Assembly (NCBI GenBank): GCA_023391105.1 | Contig: JAEWBO010000038.1 | Coordinates: forward strand, 1-63,078 | Length of the DNA: 63,078 nt | Direction of reading: 5' to 3' | Source of the DNA: Bacillota bacterium | GTDB lineage: Bacteria; Bacillota; Clostridia; Christensenellales; SZUA-584 | Part shown: positions 51,190 to 60,008 of the stretch, in pieces | Layout: each line of letters opens with the position of its first letter | Numbering within the stretch: the stretch's first letter is position 1 | Program-made: the position numbers and the translations under genes | The notes under the pieces: generated by a model | The model's input: the letters and a program-made list of their open reading frames with translations, nothing else | Told to the model about the DNA's origin: nothing | Database searches by the model: none

Positions 51190-53811
51190 TTGAATACATC
51201 ATTGCAAAAGACATTAAAGAAAATACTGTGTCTGTTAATTGTGGCTGTTCTTATGGTCGGCGTGCTTTCAGCAAATTTGGATAAGGCGCAGGCGGCAGAC
51301 TATTCGATCGTGCGCATAAAGCTGTCCATTGGTTCCACATCGTCGTTTGGTTTTTCGCTGAACGGCAACTACGGCATAGATACAGGCAAAAGCTTAACGT
51401 CCGGTTCGTACACGGTCAAAGCGCAAAACGGGACGCTCAATCTGTATATGGGCAGCGCTCTTGTCTACTCCGGCAATACGATCAAGATTGTCGAGCAGCA
51501 GCCAAATTCGGGCAGCTATAATTACGCAACCATCAAGACATCGGAACACGGCACAAATCACTATCTCGGCAGCTTAGAGTTGCGTCTCAGCGGCAGCTCG
51601 GTCGTGGTGATCAATCATGTTTATCTGGAATACTACCTTTATGGCGTAGTGCCGCATGAAATGAGTAACACATGGCCGCTTGAAGCGCTTAAATCACAGG
51701 CGGTGGCGGCAAGGACATATGCCGTGCGCTATATGGGCAGCGGTTCATATGATATGGTGGATACCGCGGCCAATCAGGTTTACAAAGGATACGACCCGTC
51801 TAAGAGCAATGCAATCAGAGCCGTGGATGAGACGGCCAAAACGGTGCTCAAAAGCGACGGCAAGCTTGTTCAGACGTATTATGCCGCATCCAACGGCGGT
51901 TATGTGGATATCCCGCAGCATGTCTGGTCTTCCAGCGCGACACTGCTGCCGTATCATGTGGTTCAGGCCGATCCTTACGATGTCGAGAACACGTGGAGCA
52001 TGCAGGAGGTGCTGATATTCCCCAAAGCGGTTTCGGGTTCGGCGCCTGTGACTTATAAGTATATGGATTCCGGCAAGATGGTGGCGGGATCAAGCAGTCT
52101 TGGCGCTAATGCGGAGCGGTATTTCAAGATCGCCGCGCTGCCAAAGGTTGCGGCCAAAGGGTATATCGCGGGCGTGACCAGCGATATATCGATCACGGGC
52201 ATCAGCCGCATTGTGCCGCACACCCATGAAGGCAATCATGGCTTGCGGGATGCCACAGGCGCCAAAAGCTGTGTGGTTTATAAGAACGCAGATGTGACCA
52301 TGACGGTGCTTGCGAACCGCTATGCCACACCGGACGAGGAAAGGCTCACGGGACAGGCGCTGGTTCAGGAACCCGTGACCGTCACGTTTACCATCGATAT
52401 GCGCGAGTTCGATAAATCGGGCGGTCTGTATCAGGCTTTCACGAACACCAGCCTGCGGCTGTTTGTGGTGGAGGAAACAGCCTCGAGCTGGAACATCTAT
52501 CACCGGCGCTACGGGCACGGCGTGGGCATGAGCCAGCGCGGTGCGCAAACGCGGGCGAAAGCGGGGCAGACCTATCGGGATATTCTTTCCTTCTATTATC
52601 CGAATACGTATTTTGAGACGCTGAATATCACAGCGCCCACACTTCAAGCGCCGACACCGGGGGTTGATAAATCCAACGCCACGGTCATCAACTGCACCAC
52701 TTACGTGAATGTGAGAAGCACACCGAGCACCGAATATCCCACAATCGGCAAGGCATCGGCAGGTGCACGTATCACGGTTACTCTGGCAAACGCGGCGCAG
52801 GGCTGGCACAAGATCGATTTCGGTGGCGTGGAAGCGTACATAAACGCCTTTTATGTGCAGCTTGACGCGCCAACGGAGACACCTGCGCCAACGGAGACTC
52901 CGACACCAACGGAGACACCGGCACCAACGGAGACACCTGCGCCGACAGAGACGCCAACGCCCACAAAGCCTGCGATAGCGCAAACGGGCACAGTGTCAGC
53001 AAGCGAGGTGTATATAAGAAGCGGGCCGGGCACGACCCATACGCGGCTGGGCAGCTTCCGTAAAGGGGACAGCGTAGAAATCATACAAGTCAAGCCCGTT
53101 GCGGACTGGCATAAGATATGGTATCAGAACCAGGTGGCGTATGTGTATGCGTCTTACATCAAGCTGGCTGCGGAACAAAAGGTGCAGGCCACGGGTGTGA
53201 TCACCGCCTCCGTGCTCAACATAAGAAGCGGGCCGGGCACGACCCATACACGGCTGGGCAGCTTCAGCAAGGGCGCCAAGGTGGACATACTGGATACCAA
53301 AGCGGCAGCAGATTGGCTGAAGATACTCTACAACGGCTCGGTGGCCTATGTGCACGCGAGCTATGTGAAAATCGGCGGTACGGACAGCGGCTCCGGCAAT
53401 ACGGGCGGAAACAACGGCTCTGGAGGCACCACAGCGGCATATGCTTCAGTGAACGCCAGCAGGCTCAACATGCGCAAAACGGCGGATTTGAACGGCGCCT
53501 TGATGACCACATTGTCACGCGGCGATATCGTGCAGGTGCTCGAATCCGGCAGCACATGGACCAAGGTCAAATACGGCGGCCGCGAAGGGTATATGTATAC
53601 GCAGTATCTCAAGGCATCCACTGCCACTTATGGTACGGTAACCGCAAGTGTGCTCAATGTGCGCAGCAAAGCGTCCACGTCATCAACGAGCCTTGGCAGA
53701 CTGGGTAAAGGAGACATCGTGGAGATCACAAAGGCAGGCGGTTCGTGGCACAAAATCATGTACAGATCGTCCGTTGCGTATGTTTATGCGGCGTATGTTA
53801 AGATTATGTAA
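51190..53811 (+). CDS. Secreted SpoIID/LytB-domain protein with multiple SH3b repeats
   Basis: 873 residues. Signal peptide (1-35, cleavage near AQAADYS), then a SpoIID/LytB domain (about 130-480): NHVYLEYYLYGVVPHEMSNTWPLEALKSQAVAARTYA and YGHGVGMSQRGAQTRAKAG. Next come one SH3b domain, a Thr-Glu-Thr-Pro-rich linker (about 555-595) and four more SH3b repeats (IRSGPGTTHTRLGSF twice). SpoIID cleaves denuded glycan strands during engulfment and LytB enhances amidases; SH3b modules bind the wall. The TTG start at 51190 follows GAGGTGACA. Two middle SH3b repeats are nearly identical in DNA. Confidence 0.9.
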   Translation: MNTSLQKTLKKILCLLIVAVLMVGVLSANLDKAQAADYSIVRIKLSIGSTSSFGFSLNGNYGIDTGKSLTSGSYTVKAQNGTLNLYMGSALVYSGNTIKIVEQQPNSGSYNYATIKTSEHGTNHYLGSLELRLSGSSVVVINHVYLEYYLYGVVPHEMSNTWPLEALKSQAVAARTYAVRYMGSGSYDMVDTAANQVYKGYDPSKSNAIRAVDETAKTVLKSDGKLVQTYYAASNGGYVDIPQHVWSSSATLLPYHVVQADPYDVENTWSMQEVLIFPKAVSGSAPVTYKYMDSGKMVAGSSSLGANAERYFKIAALPKVAAKGYIAGVTSDISITGISRIVPHTHEGNHGLRDATGAKSCVVYKNADVTMTVLANRYATPDEERLTGQALVQEPVTVTFTIDMREFDKSGGLYQAFTNTSLRLFVVEETASSWNIYHRRYGHGVGMSQRGAQTRAKAGQTYRDILSFYYPNTYFETLNITAPTLQAPTPGVDKSNATVINCTTYVNVRSTPSTEYPTIGKASAGARITVTLANAAQGWHKIDFGGVEAYINAFYVQLDAPTETPAPTETPTPTETPAPTETPAPTETPTPTKPAIAQTGTVSASEVYIRSGPGTTHTRLGSFRKGDSVEIIQVKPVADWHKIWYQNQVAYVYASYIKLAAEQKVQATGVITASVLNIRSGPGTTHTRLGSFSKGAKVDILDTKAAADWLKILYNGSVAYVHASYVKIGGTDSGSGNTGGNNGSGGTTAAYASVNASRLNMRKTADLNGALMTTLSRGDIVQVLESGSTWTKVKYGGREGYMYTQYLKASTATYGTVTASVLNVRSKASTSSTSLGRLGKGDIVEITKAGGSWHKIMYRSSVAYVYAAYVKIM

Positions 53812-53822
53812 AGTCAGAAAAC

Positions 53823-53850
53823 CGGGGCGCGGCAGCGCCCTGTTTTTTTT
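53823..53850 (+). terminator. Terminator of the SpoIID-SH3b gene
   Basis: GGGCGC against GCGCCC with loop GGCA, followed by TGTTTTTTTT. Confidence 0.9.
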
Positions 53851-53875
53851 ATACGCTGACATTTTATCAGCAATG

Positions 53876-54073
53876 TTATCCACATTCGGATTGTGCGCTT
53901 GCAAAATTTGTCGAACGCACAGCAATGGGCAAAAAGTCACTTCTGTATACTTCCAAACACAGTTATCCACCGTAAAAACGGGGTTATCCACATGGTTTGG
54001 TGGATAAGTCATCGTTTATCACCTCATGCATAAAGCATAAATAATTATTCTATTACGACAAATAACGACAAAT
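53876..54073. promoter_or_regulatory. DnaA-box cluster with Spo0A box and AT-rich element
   Basis: Two perfect DnaA boxes (TTATCCACA at 53876 and 53984) and two one-mismatch boxes (TTATCCACC at 53963; reverse GGTGGATAA at 53999) lie within 132 bases. A Spo0A core box TGTCGAA sits at 53909-53915. An AT-rich stretch (54040-54056) and two direct copies of ACGACAAAT (54055, 54065) follow. The 459-base gap holds no gene. It looks like a regulatory DnaA-binding locus or an origin-like element; dnaA/dnaN are not nearby. Confidence 0.7.
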
Positions 54074-54211
54074 TCTCGCTTTTATTCTGCGAACCTGTGA
54101 TAAAAACAGCAGCGAAAAATGCCAATTGGCTGAGGTGATCACACAGGCGGACACATTGCTCCAACCTTGATATATTTGATCGTAGGAGCAATAAGAATTT
54201 ATTCGCTACAT

Positions 54212-54258
54212 AAAAAAAGAGGCTGATAAACGGTCAATCGTTTCTGGACAGCCCCTTT
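54212..54258 (-). terminator. Terminator of the CARDB-like surface protein gene
   Basis: On the minus strand GGGGCTG pairs with CAGCCTC across a long loop and is followed by seven Ts. Confidence 0.7.
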
Positions 54259-54270
54259 ATAATCTATTGG

Positions 54271-55887
54271 TTAGAAATTGTTCCTGTCTCGATAGCTTTT
54301 CTGCGTCGGCGCCTTTTTGCGCGTGTATGAGGAAGCGGGTTTCTTTCTTCCGGCAGGCGCGGCCGATCTTCCGGCAGGCATGGCCGATCTTCCGGGAAGT
54401 GTGGTCGATTTTTTGGGCGACTGGCCTTTCTTCCAAAGCACGAGAAGTGTGACGCCAACACCGATAATCAGCACGACCAGCACGATGGCAATGATGCCGA
54501 GCGTGCCGATGGATCCAAGAGACACATTGCTGTCCGGCGCAAGCGATTCCGTGACATCGGCCGCGTCCTCAAAGCCCGGGGTTGGTTCGGCTCCGGCGGC
54601 TTGTATCGTCACGGTGATGGGCTCGGCATTCACGGTATAGGGGTTGCCGTCCTTATCGGTTGCCGTCAGCACAAAGCTGTAGGTGGTCGTCTCGTTGATA
54701 TCGGCCGAGAACGGAACATTGGCCTTGCCGCCCGCAGCGAGCGTGTCGGCGCTGAATATGTTGCCCAAAGTGGCTTCGTCCACTTTGATATTGGTTAGCT
54801 CATAGTCTGTCCCATTGGTTATCAGCCCTGTGAAGTTGATCGTGCCTGCAGCCGTCAGCTGGGGACGGTCCACATTCATCGCAAACTGCAGCTTGCTTGC
54901 CACGGCATTTGGATCAACAGGCAGATCGATGCTGACCGTGTTGCTGTTGATCTGAACGACTTCACCCGTATGATCTTCGAGCGAAATGGAGCAGGACACA
55001 TCCGTGGACGTCTGGAAAGACATTTTGAAATCGCCCGTGATTTCGCTGCCCGCTTCCAGCTTAGACGGATAATCCTTTTCTTCGCCGTTGACAATAATCT
55101 TTATATGCTTATATGGTACGTTACCCTTGTTGACAAGCTTGAGCGTAAACGTGACATCTTCACCGGCTGTAGGCTTGTCGTTGCTGACGGTAAGCGTCGG
55201 CTCCACTTTTCGCGATTCAAGTGTCAAAGCAATCGGGTTGACTCCGACCGGCGATTGCGCGGCGCCGCCCGCCGAATACGACACGGTAGCGTTGACGGTG
55301 ATATCCTTTGCCATTGTGTGGCTGTATTTGACCTTCTGACTTTTGCCGGGTGCAAGAGAGAAAGCGGAGTTGAGCCCCTTGCCGCCGTTAAGCTCGGGCG
55401 CTGAGACGACGATACCGTCGATTGTGGTTTCGCCCTGATTCTCGATCTTGAACTCGAACTTGACCGTTTCACCCTCGCCGTAAAGCGTGCGCTCCGTGGT
55501 GCCCGAAGCGGCGAGCTTGGTAACGAGATTCTTCTTACTGATCTTGGTTGTTGATGTCATGCCGTTGAAATCAAAAGTAAGATCTTTACCCAACATGTCG
55601 GTGGGAACATTCATTGTGAATGTGCCGGGAGCTGCATAACCTGCAGCCGCATTGACTGGGACAGGTGACATACTCACGCCTGGTGTGGAACAGGTTATGG
55701 AGCCTTCTAAATTAGAAGAACCATCTTCATTAGATACGTAATATTCGAACGTGAAATCGCCTCCCTGCGAGGCCTCTTTTGTTTGAGATGTTACAGAGAA
55801 TCCAGCTGCTAATGCCACGCTGCCAAAGCTGAATACAGCAGTCAAAAGCAGCGTCATAATCAGTATAATGGATATATGTTTTTTCAA
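54271..55887 (-). CDS. Exported membrane-anchored protein with CARDB/Ig-like repeats
   Basis: 538 residues. Signal peptide (cleavage near VALAAGFS), three to four ~110-residue beta-sandwich repeats resembling CARDB/NPCBM-associated domains (FEFKIENQGETTIDGIVVSAPEL; FTLKLVNKGNVPYKHIKIIVNG), a transmembrane helix (about 470-492) and a basic cytoplasmic tail with repeated PAGRSA units. Probably a surface adhesin or wall-associated structural protein; the partner is unknown. The start is TTG 55887 behind AAGGAGG; upstream codons in the open frame lack a site. Confidence 0.75.
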   Translation of the reverse strand: MKKHISIILIMTLLLTAVFSFGSVALAAGFSVTSQTKEASQGGDFTFEYYVSNEDGSSNLEGSITCSTPGVSMSPVPVNAAAGYAAPGTFTMNVPTDMLGKDLTFDFNGMTSTTKISKKNLVTKLAASGTTERTLYGEGETVKFEFKIENQGETTIDGIVVSAPELNGGKGLNSAFSLAPGKSQKVKYSHTMAKDITVNATVSYSAGGAAQSPVGVNPIALTLESRKVEPTLTVSNDKPTAGEDVTFTLKLVNKGNVPYKHIKIIVNGEEKDYPSKLEAGSEITGDFKMSFQTSTDVSCSISLEDHTGEVVQINSNTVSIDLPVDPNAVASKLQFAMNVDRPQLTAAGTINFTGLITNGTDYELTNIKVDEATLGNIFSADTLAAGGKANVPFSADINETTTYSFVLTATDKDGNPYTVNAEPITVTIQAAGAEPTPGFEDAADVTESLAPDSNVSLGSIGTLGIIAIVLVVLIIGVGVTLLVLWKKGQSPKKSTTLPGRSAMPAGRSAAPAGRKKPASSYTRKKAPTQKSYRDRNNF

Positions 55888-56222
55888 AACGTTTTCCTCC
55901 TTGTGATACGAAACGTATTCTTTCACAAATTTATGTATGCTCCATTCTATAGCAAAAATTTTGAAAAGTCAATTCGCGCAAAGCTGGCAAATAGGGGGTA
56001 AGAAGGGCGCCGAAAAGGCCTTGCATTGCGGCAAAAAAAGTTAATTATCTCATTCCTATGGAGCGTAAGTGACTGACGACGGAGTGGATTTGAAGCCCCT
56101 TCTGTAAAGCACTTTTCATGGCTCGAGGCTCGGGAATGACCAAACAGGGTTTATCGACAGCCAATAAAAAGGCCGGATGCCAAACGGCATTCCGGCCTTG
56201 GTTTGTCGAACAAAGTGTGTCC
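55888..56222. other. Gene-free spacer between surface protein and binding-protein genes
   Basis: 335 bases. It contains the terminator at 56169-56199 and a TGTCGAA (Spo0A core) near 56205. I see no gene, RNA or repeat in the rest. Confidence 0.6.
56169..56199 (-). terminator. Terminator of the TM1266/binding-protein operon
   Basis: Read on the minus strand: AAGGCCGGA..TGCC pairs with GGCATCCGGCCTT (one bulge, loop GTTT) and runs into TTTTTATT. Confidence 0.85.
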
Positions 56223-57269
56223 TTACGGAAGGTAATAGATCCCGTCGTCGGGAATCGCGCCGCCCACTGACTGCGGGTTGCTGTCGAACATCACCTGAAA
56301 GTAATCATCGAGTATCGCTTTGCACTCTTCGCCTGTGATAAACGATATGCCGCAGCGCGGTATTGCCGCCTTGGCCACGGCCTCAGCGCCGACAATCTGT
56401 TTGGCCACGATATCGGCAGCCGCTTTGTCAGTTTCCGCATGCACATAGCCGACCGATGCGGTGTAATCCGCAATCAGTTGATTCATGCTTGCCGTGTCGC
56501 TCGCGAGTGCATCACTGACGATGGTGACGCCCATGGGCATGCCCGCGTTTTCCCCGAATATTTTGCGCCATTCCTCGTTGATGTCCAGCTTAACCGTGAC
56601 ATCGGTATTCTGTGCGAGCACGGACGACACAAAAGGCTCTGGCAGCAGCGCGAGAGACACATCGCCCGCGGCCACGGCGTTGGCAAGGTCGGCATGAGCG
56701 CCCATGAATTCCACCGTGACATCCTCAAGCCCGTTTTCCTTGAGGATTTTGTTAAGCACATATTCGGGCGTGGAGCCTTGGGCGGTGGCATAGAGTGTTT
56801 TGCCCGCAAGGTCTTCAATGCTGTTGATCGTGTTGCCATTCTCGACGATATACAGCACACCCATCGTATTGACGCTCACAATTTTGATGCCGCCCTGCAT
56901 TTTGTTATAAAGCACGGCCGCAAGATTGGAGGGGATGGTCGCGACGGAAACCTCCCCGCTGATCACCTTGGGGCTGATCTGGTCGGGGGTGGTTAAAAGG
57001 CCGACCTCGTAAGCGGGGTTGTCAAAAAGCTGAATCATCCCCATGCCTGTGGGTCCGGCCAGTGTGGCGACGGACAGCGGATTATCTTGGCCGTACGCGG
57101 CTTCTTCACTTGGTTCTGGCGTTGGTGCTTCTGCGGCCGTTTCGCTTGGCGCTTCCGTCGGCGCTTGCGTCGGTGACGGGGAAGTGACCTCGTTTGCGGG
57201 AGTGCCGCAAGCCGTGAATACGGCGAGCATCATGACCAATGTCATGAGAATAATCAATCGTTTTTTCAT
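56223..57269 (-). CDS. ABC-transporter substrate-binding lipoprotein (NMT1/TauA-like)
   Basis: 348 residues. Lipoprotein signal (VFTACGTP), a Pro/Glu/Ala/Ser-rich linker (about 25-60), then a type-II periplasmic-binding fold of the nitrate/sulfonate/thiamine-precursor class: PLSVATLAGPTGMGMIQLF, VATIPSNLAAVLYNKMQGG, NSIEDLAGKTLYATAQGSTPEYVLNKIL and VAAGDVSLALLPEPFVSSVL. The ligand is unknown. No permease or ATPase genes adjoin; the upstream gene is a TM1266-type regulator. AAAGGAGA precedes ATG 57269. Confidence 0.88.
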   Translation of the reverse strand: MKKRLIILMTLVMMLAVFTACGTPANEVTSPSPTQAPTEAPSETAAEAPTPEPSEEAAYGQDNPLSVATLAGPTGMGMIQLFDNPAYEVGLLTTPDQISPKVISGEVSVATIPSNLAAVLYNKMQGGIKIVSVNTMGVLYIVENGNTINSIEDLAGKTLYATAQGSTPEYVLNKILKENGLEDVTVEFMGAHADLANAVAAGDVSLALLPEPFVSSVLAQNTDVTVKLDINEEWRKIFGENAGMPMGVTIVSDALASDTASMNQLIADYTASVGYVHAETDKAAADIVAKQIVGAEAVAKAAIPRCGISFITGEECKAILDDYFQVMFDSNPQSVGGAIPDDGIYYLP

Positions 57270-57356
57270 TTTAGAATCTCCTTTCACGCATTGCGTTTAA
57301 AAATATACAGCCAGCCTGAGGGCATTTGGAAACATCGGAGGGCAGTGATGTTTCCC

Positions 57357-57608
57357 TTAGACCTCTTTTTTGGATATGGATGTTTTGACTTGTACGTCGG
57401 GGATAAGGCCAAGCTTTCCCGTCAGGCTGTTGATTTCGTTTAAGTCTCCGACCAGAGTGATCGTGATGACGGTCACGCCGTGTTCTTGCAGCGGCAGCCC
57501 CATGCGGCCCTTGATGAGCCCCTTAAAGCTTGCCACCAACGCATTGAACTCGCTCTGGTCGCGCTCCGGATTTTCCAGTATGGCGGTGATGACCGCGATT
57601 CTTTTCAT
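57357..57608 (-). CDS. TM1266-family [FeFe]-hydrogenase system regulator
   Basis: 83 residues, ACT-like ferredoxin fold: KRIAVITAILENPERDQ, FKGLIKGRMGLPLQEHGVTVITITLVGD and SLTGKLGLIPDVQVKTSIS. Both the G-R-M-G-x-P and the GKLG motifs are family hallmarks. Relatives accompany HydEFG maturases or hydrogenases, but none are in this window. ATG 57608 follows GAGAGGAG. Preceded by a structured leader with its own promoter and attenuator; co-oriented with the binding-protein gene 87 bases downstream. Confidence 0.88.
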   Translation of the reverse strand: MKRIAVITAILENPERDQSEFNALVASFKGLIKGRMGLPLQEHGVTVITITLVGDLNEINSLTGKLGLIPDVQVKTSISKKEV

Positions 57609-57642
57609 ATAAGGCTCCTCTCGCTTCTGTTTCATACCAATC

Positions 57643-57800
57643 AAAAAAACCTGCCGGACAGGCAGGTTGACAACAACGAAACGAATAACCGTTTGGCATT
57701 TTGCAACGCGCCTTCCAACGTAGACATTTCATCTGTGTCGTCAGGTCAGGTCTATGGATTTTGGCGTGACGCGCAAAAGATGTGACTCTCTTGCGTATCT
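57643..57800 (-). ncRNA. Structured leader RNA with intrinsic terminator (candidate riboswitch) before TM1266
   Basis: From the predicted start near 57800, the minus-strand RNA first folds a 9-bp hairpin (CGCAAGAGA against TCTTTTGCG, loop GTCACA). A CGTCA/TGACG helix and a CGTTGG..CCAAACG helix follow. It ends in AACCTGCC/GGCAGGTT with a 7-T run (57643-57668), 35 bases before the gene. An upstream ACCTGACCTG could pair with the terminator's 3' arm and act as antiterminator. It does not match any riboswitch class I know. Confidence 0.5.
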
Positions 57801-57806
57801 GTGTGA

Positions 57807-57835
57807 ATAATATCACGAAGTAAGGATAAAGGCAA
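57807..57835 (-). promoter_or_regulatory. Promoter of the TM1266 leader transcript
   Basis: Minus strand: TTGCCT (57835-57830) and TATTAT (57812-57807), 17 bp apart. Confidence 0.65.
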
Positions 57836-57956
57836 CAGCTTTTTTTGCATTTGCCGTTTGGTACAAATTCATTGTAAAGCCACCCATGCTGGTGTAAAAT
57901 TGAGAAAAATGAATGAAGCACTGATTAATTTGATGCTTTCCTAAAGGGGACACGGC

Positions 57957-59015
57957 GTGAAGAGAATTATCAATATCAAGAAGCCCTCCGTTGCCGCCAT
58001 GGAAAAGGCGCAGCAGCGTGTGAAGAATCTGGTTAAGCCGATCGGGAGCTTAGGTGCGCTGGAAGACTATGCGGTCAAGCTGTCCGGCATATTCGGCAAA
58101 ACGAGCTTCCCGCCCATGAAAAAAGCCGTCGCGGTGTTTGCTGCGGATAATGGCGTATGGGATGAGGGGTATACGCCGGTACCTCAAAGCGTGACAGCCA
58201 TGCAGGCTGTCAATATGACAAAGGGTATCACGGGCGTGGGTGTATTTGCGGCTTGTGCGAACGCGGATGTGTTTGTCTACGATATGGGCATACGCGGCTT
58301 CAAGGGTGCAAGGGGCATCGAAGACCGTCGTGTGGGCGACGGCACACGCAACATCGCCAAAGGGCCGGCGATGGATATCACGCAGGCTGTTCAGGCGATT
58401 GCTCACGGAATTGATGCGGCGGAGGCGCTCGCGGACAAGGGCTATCGTCTTATGGGCTGCGGCGAAATGGGCATCTGCAACACGACGACATCGTCCGCAG
58501 TGCTTTGCGCGCTGACGGGCACAGACCCCGAATTGGTCGTGGGCCGCGGCGCGGGCATCACGGATGAGCAGTTGGAAACAAAGCGCAATGTTGTTCGCCG
58601 TGCGCTCGACATCACAAAACCCAGCCCCGACAACGCGCTGGAGGTGCTCTCGTGCGTGGGCGGCTTTGATATCGCGGCGATGGCCGGTTTCTTTTTGGGA
58701 TGTGCTTACCGTCAGGTGGCTGTGGTCATTGACGGGTTTATTTCCGCCGTGGCAGCGCTGGCGGCCAGCCGCTTGAACCCGATGGTCACCGAATACGCGT
58801 TTGCATCGCATCACAGCGCGGAGCCCGGTTTCCAAACGGTGATGGAAGCACTGGGTATGGAAGCGCCGCTGAGGCTGGGGATGCGGCTAGGAGAAGGCAG
58901 CGGCTGCCCGCTCATGATGCACATACTCGAATCCAGCGCGGCAATGCTGCAAAACATGGCCACCTTCGAAGAAGCCAAGATAGACTCGAGCAAGCTTGTG
59001 GGTATAGAAAGATAA
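57957..59015 (+). CDS. cobT: Nicotinate-nucleotide:dimethylbenzimidazole phosphoribosyltransferase
   Basis: 352 residues, family length. Segments: KPIGSLGALEDYAVKLSGI, FAADNGVWDEGYTPVPQSVTAMQ, LMGCGEMGICNTTTSSAVLCAL, GGFDIAAMAGFFLG, and a C-terminal ALGMEAPLRLGMRLGEGSGCPL including the catalytic Glu (GEGSG). It activates the lower-ligand base for cobamide assembly. The GTG start at 57957 follows AAAGGGG. No other cobalamin gene lies in the window, so it may serve salvage or lower-ligand remodelling. Confidence 0.96.
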   Translation: MKRIINIKKPSVAAMEKAQQRVKNLVKPIGSLGALEDYAVKLSGIFGKTSFPPMKKAVAVFAADNGVWDEGYTPVPQSVTAMQAVNMTKGITGVGVFAACANADVFVYDMGIRGFKGARGIEDRRVGDGTRNIAKGPAMDITQAVQAIAHGIDAAEALADKGYRLMGCGEMGICNTTTSSAVLCALTGTDPELVVGRGAGITDEQLETKRNVVRRALDITKPSPDNALEVLSCVGGFDIAAMAGFFLGCAYRQVAVVIDGFISAVAALAASRLNPMVTEYAFASHHSAEPGFQTVMEALGMEAPLRLGMRLGEGSGCPLMMHILESSAAMLQNMATFEEAKIDSSKLVGIER

Positions 59016-59041
59016 CATCACTTATATAGGAGGAAAATAAA

Positions 59042-59326
59042 ATGTTCAGACATATCGTCTTTTTCAGGCTGAAGCCCGAGGAGAAGCACAAGGCTCAGGA
59101 AGCGCTGGAGAAGCTTCGTTCGCTGACCGCTGTGCCCGTGGTGCGCAAGGTGGAAGCGGGGCTCGATGAAGTGAAAAGCCAGCGTTCATATGATATCGTG
59201 CTGATTGTGGACTGCGACACGCGCGCCGACTATGAAACATACGACAAGCACGAGCTGCATCAGCCGGTCAGGCAGTACATGCGCAGCATCATCGAAGCAT
59301 CGGCAACTGTGGATTTCGAGCGCTGA
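59042..59326 (+). CDS. Dabb (stress-responsive A/B barrel) domain protein
   Basis: 94 residues, one ferredoxin-like Dabb domain: FRHIVFFRLKPEEKHK, LRSLTAVPVVRKVEAGLDE and YDIVLIVDCDTRADYETYDKHELHQP. Small dimeric proteins of this type have diverse or unknown roles. AGGAGG precedes the ATG; it lies 26 bases after cobT, probably in one transcript. Confidence 0.9.
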   Translation: MFRHIVFFRLKPEEKHKAQEALEKLRSLTAVPVVRKVEAGLDEVKSQRSYDIVLIVDCDTRADYETYDKHELHQPVRQYMRSIIEASATVDFER

Positions 59327-59344
59327 AAATACTTTTTCGCCAAG

Positions 59345-59367
59345 CAAAAAACGCCTGTTAAGGCGTT
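59345..59367 (-). terminator. Terminator of the DUF4364 gene
   Basis: Minus strand: AACGCC, loop TTAACA, GGCGTTTTTT. Confidence 0.75.
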
Positions 59368-59382
59368 AAGGGCTCATGGCAT

Positions 59383-59901
59383 TTATTCGCTGAGCTTGTC
59401 GTAAGTGTTTTTGTATATCTTGGGCGCGACATGCTTCCATTTGTTGATGAAAGCTTCGGCGCTGGCCTGCGAGTAAGTGACGAGGTTGAGCTCGAACACG
59501 GGCACTTGATTTTCAAGAACCTTGAGCATCACCTTGTATTCGCCCTCGTCGATTTTGATATAATCGGCGCAAAGCTCGGTCTCAAGGCGCAGCTCGTCGC
59601 GGTTGGCTTGGCAGTATGTATCTACGGCTTTTCGTACCGAAGCGGGCAGTTCCTTTTCAAGGTAGAATACTGTTGTGCCGCCAAGCTCGGAGAGCGTGTA
59701 GAAAAGACCGCTTGGCGTGTCCCGCTGCTCCACGAGACGGCTTTCGATCAGCTCGAACATGCATTCCTTCAGATCGAAATAGGTCAACCAGTTATTATCC
59801 GAGACGATACGCAAAATTTGCAGTTCGGAAAGCTGTATATTGATGGATCTGAGCAGATACAGGATGAGTAATTTGTTTTGTGCGATCGCTTCAATTTGCA
59901 T
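59383..59901 (-). CDS. DUF4364 family protein (winged-helix-like)
   Basis: 172 residues. N-terminal winged-helix-like region (QNKLLILYLLRSINIQLSELQILRIV; FDLKECMFELIESRLV; YTLSELGGTTVFYLEKELP), then a helical and beta C-terminal half. DUF4364 is common in Clostridia and resembles PadR-type regulators; the target is unknown. ATG 59901 has GGAGG seven bases upstream; the longer open frame upstream lacks a site. It is divergent from the QueG-like gene, so it might regulate it (inference). Confidence 0.85.
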   Translation of the reverse strand: MQIEAIAQNKLLILYLLRSINIQLSELQILRIVSDNNWLTYFDLKECMFELIESRLVEQRDTPSGLFYTLSELGGTTVFYLEKELPASVRKAVDTYCQANRDELRLETELCADYIKIDEGEYKVMLKVLENQVPVFELNLVTYSQASAEAFINKWKHVAPKIYKNTYDKLSE

Positions 59902-60008
59902 TACAGTCCTCCAGACGCAAGAGATCATTATTATTATACCATATTTTTTGATATAGTACAGCAAATATAGTACTTTATATTTGGGAACGGACTATATATA
60001 GAGGATAC

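Noticed and set aside
53876..54073. The chromosomal oriC itself
   Set aside because: No dnaA, dnaN or other origin-linked genes nearby; kept only as an ectopic DnaA-box cluster.
57645..57956. Cobalamin riboswitch for cobT
   Set aside because: No B12-box or kissing-loop elements on the plus strand; the structured RNA here reads on the minus strand.
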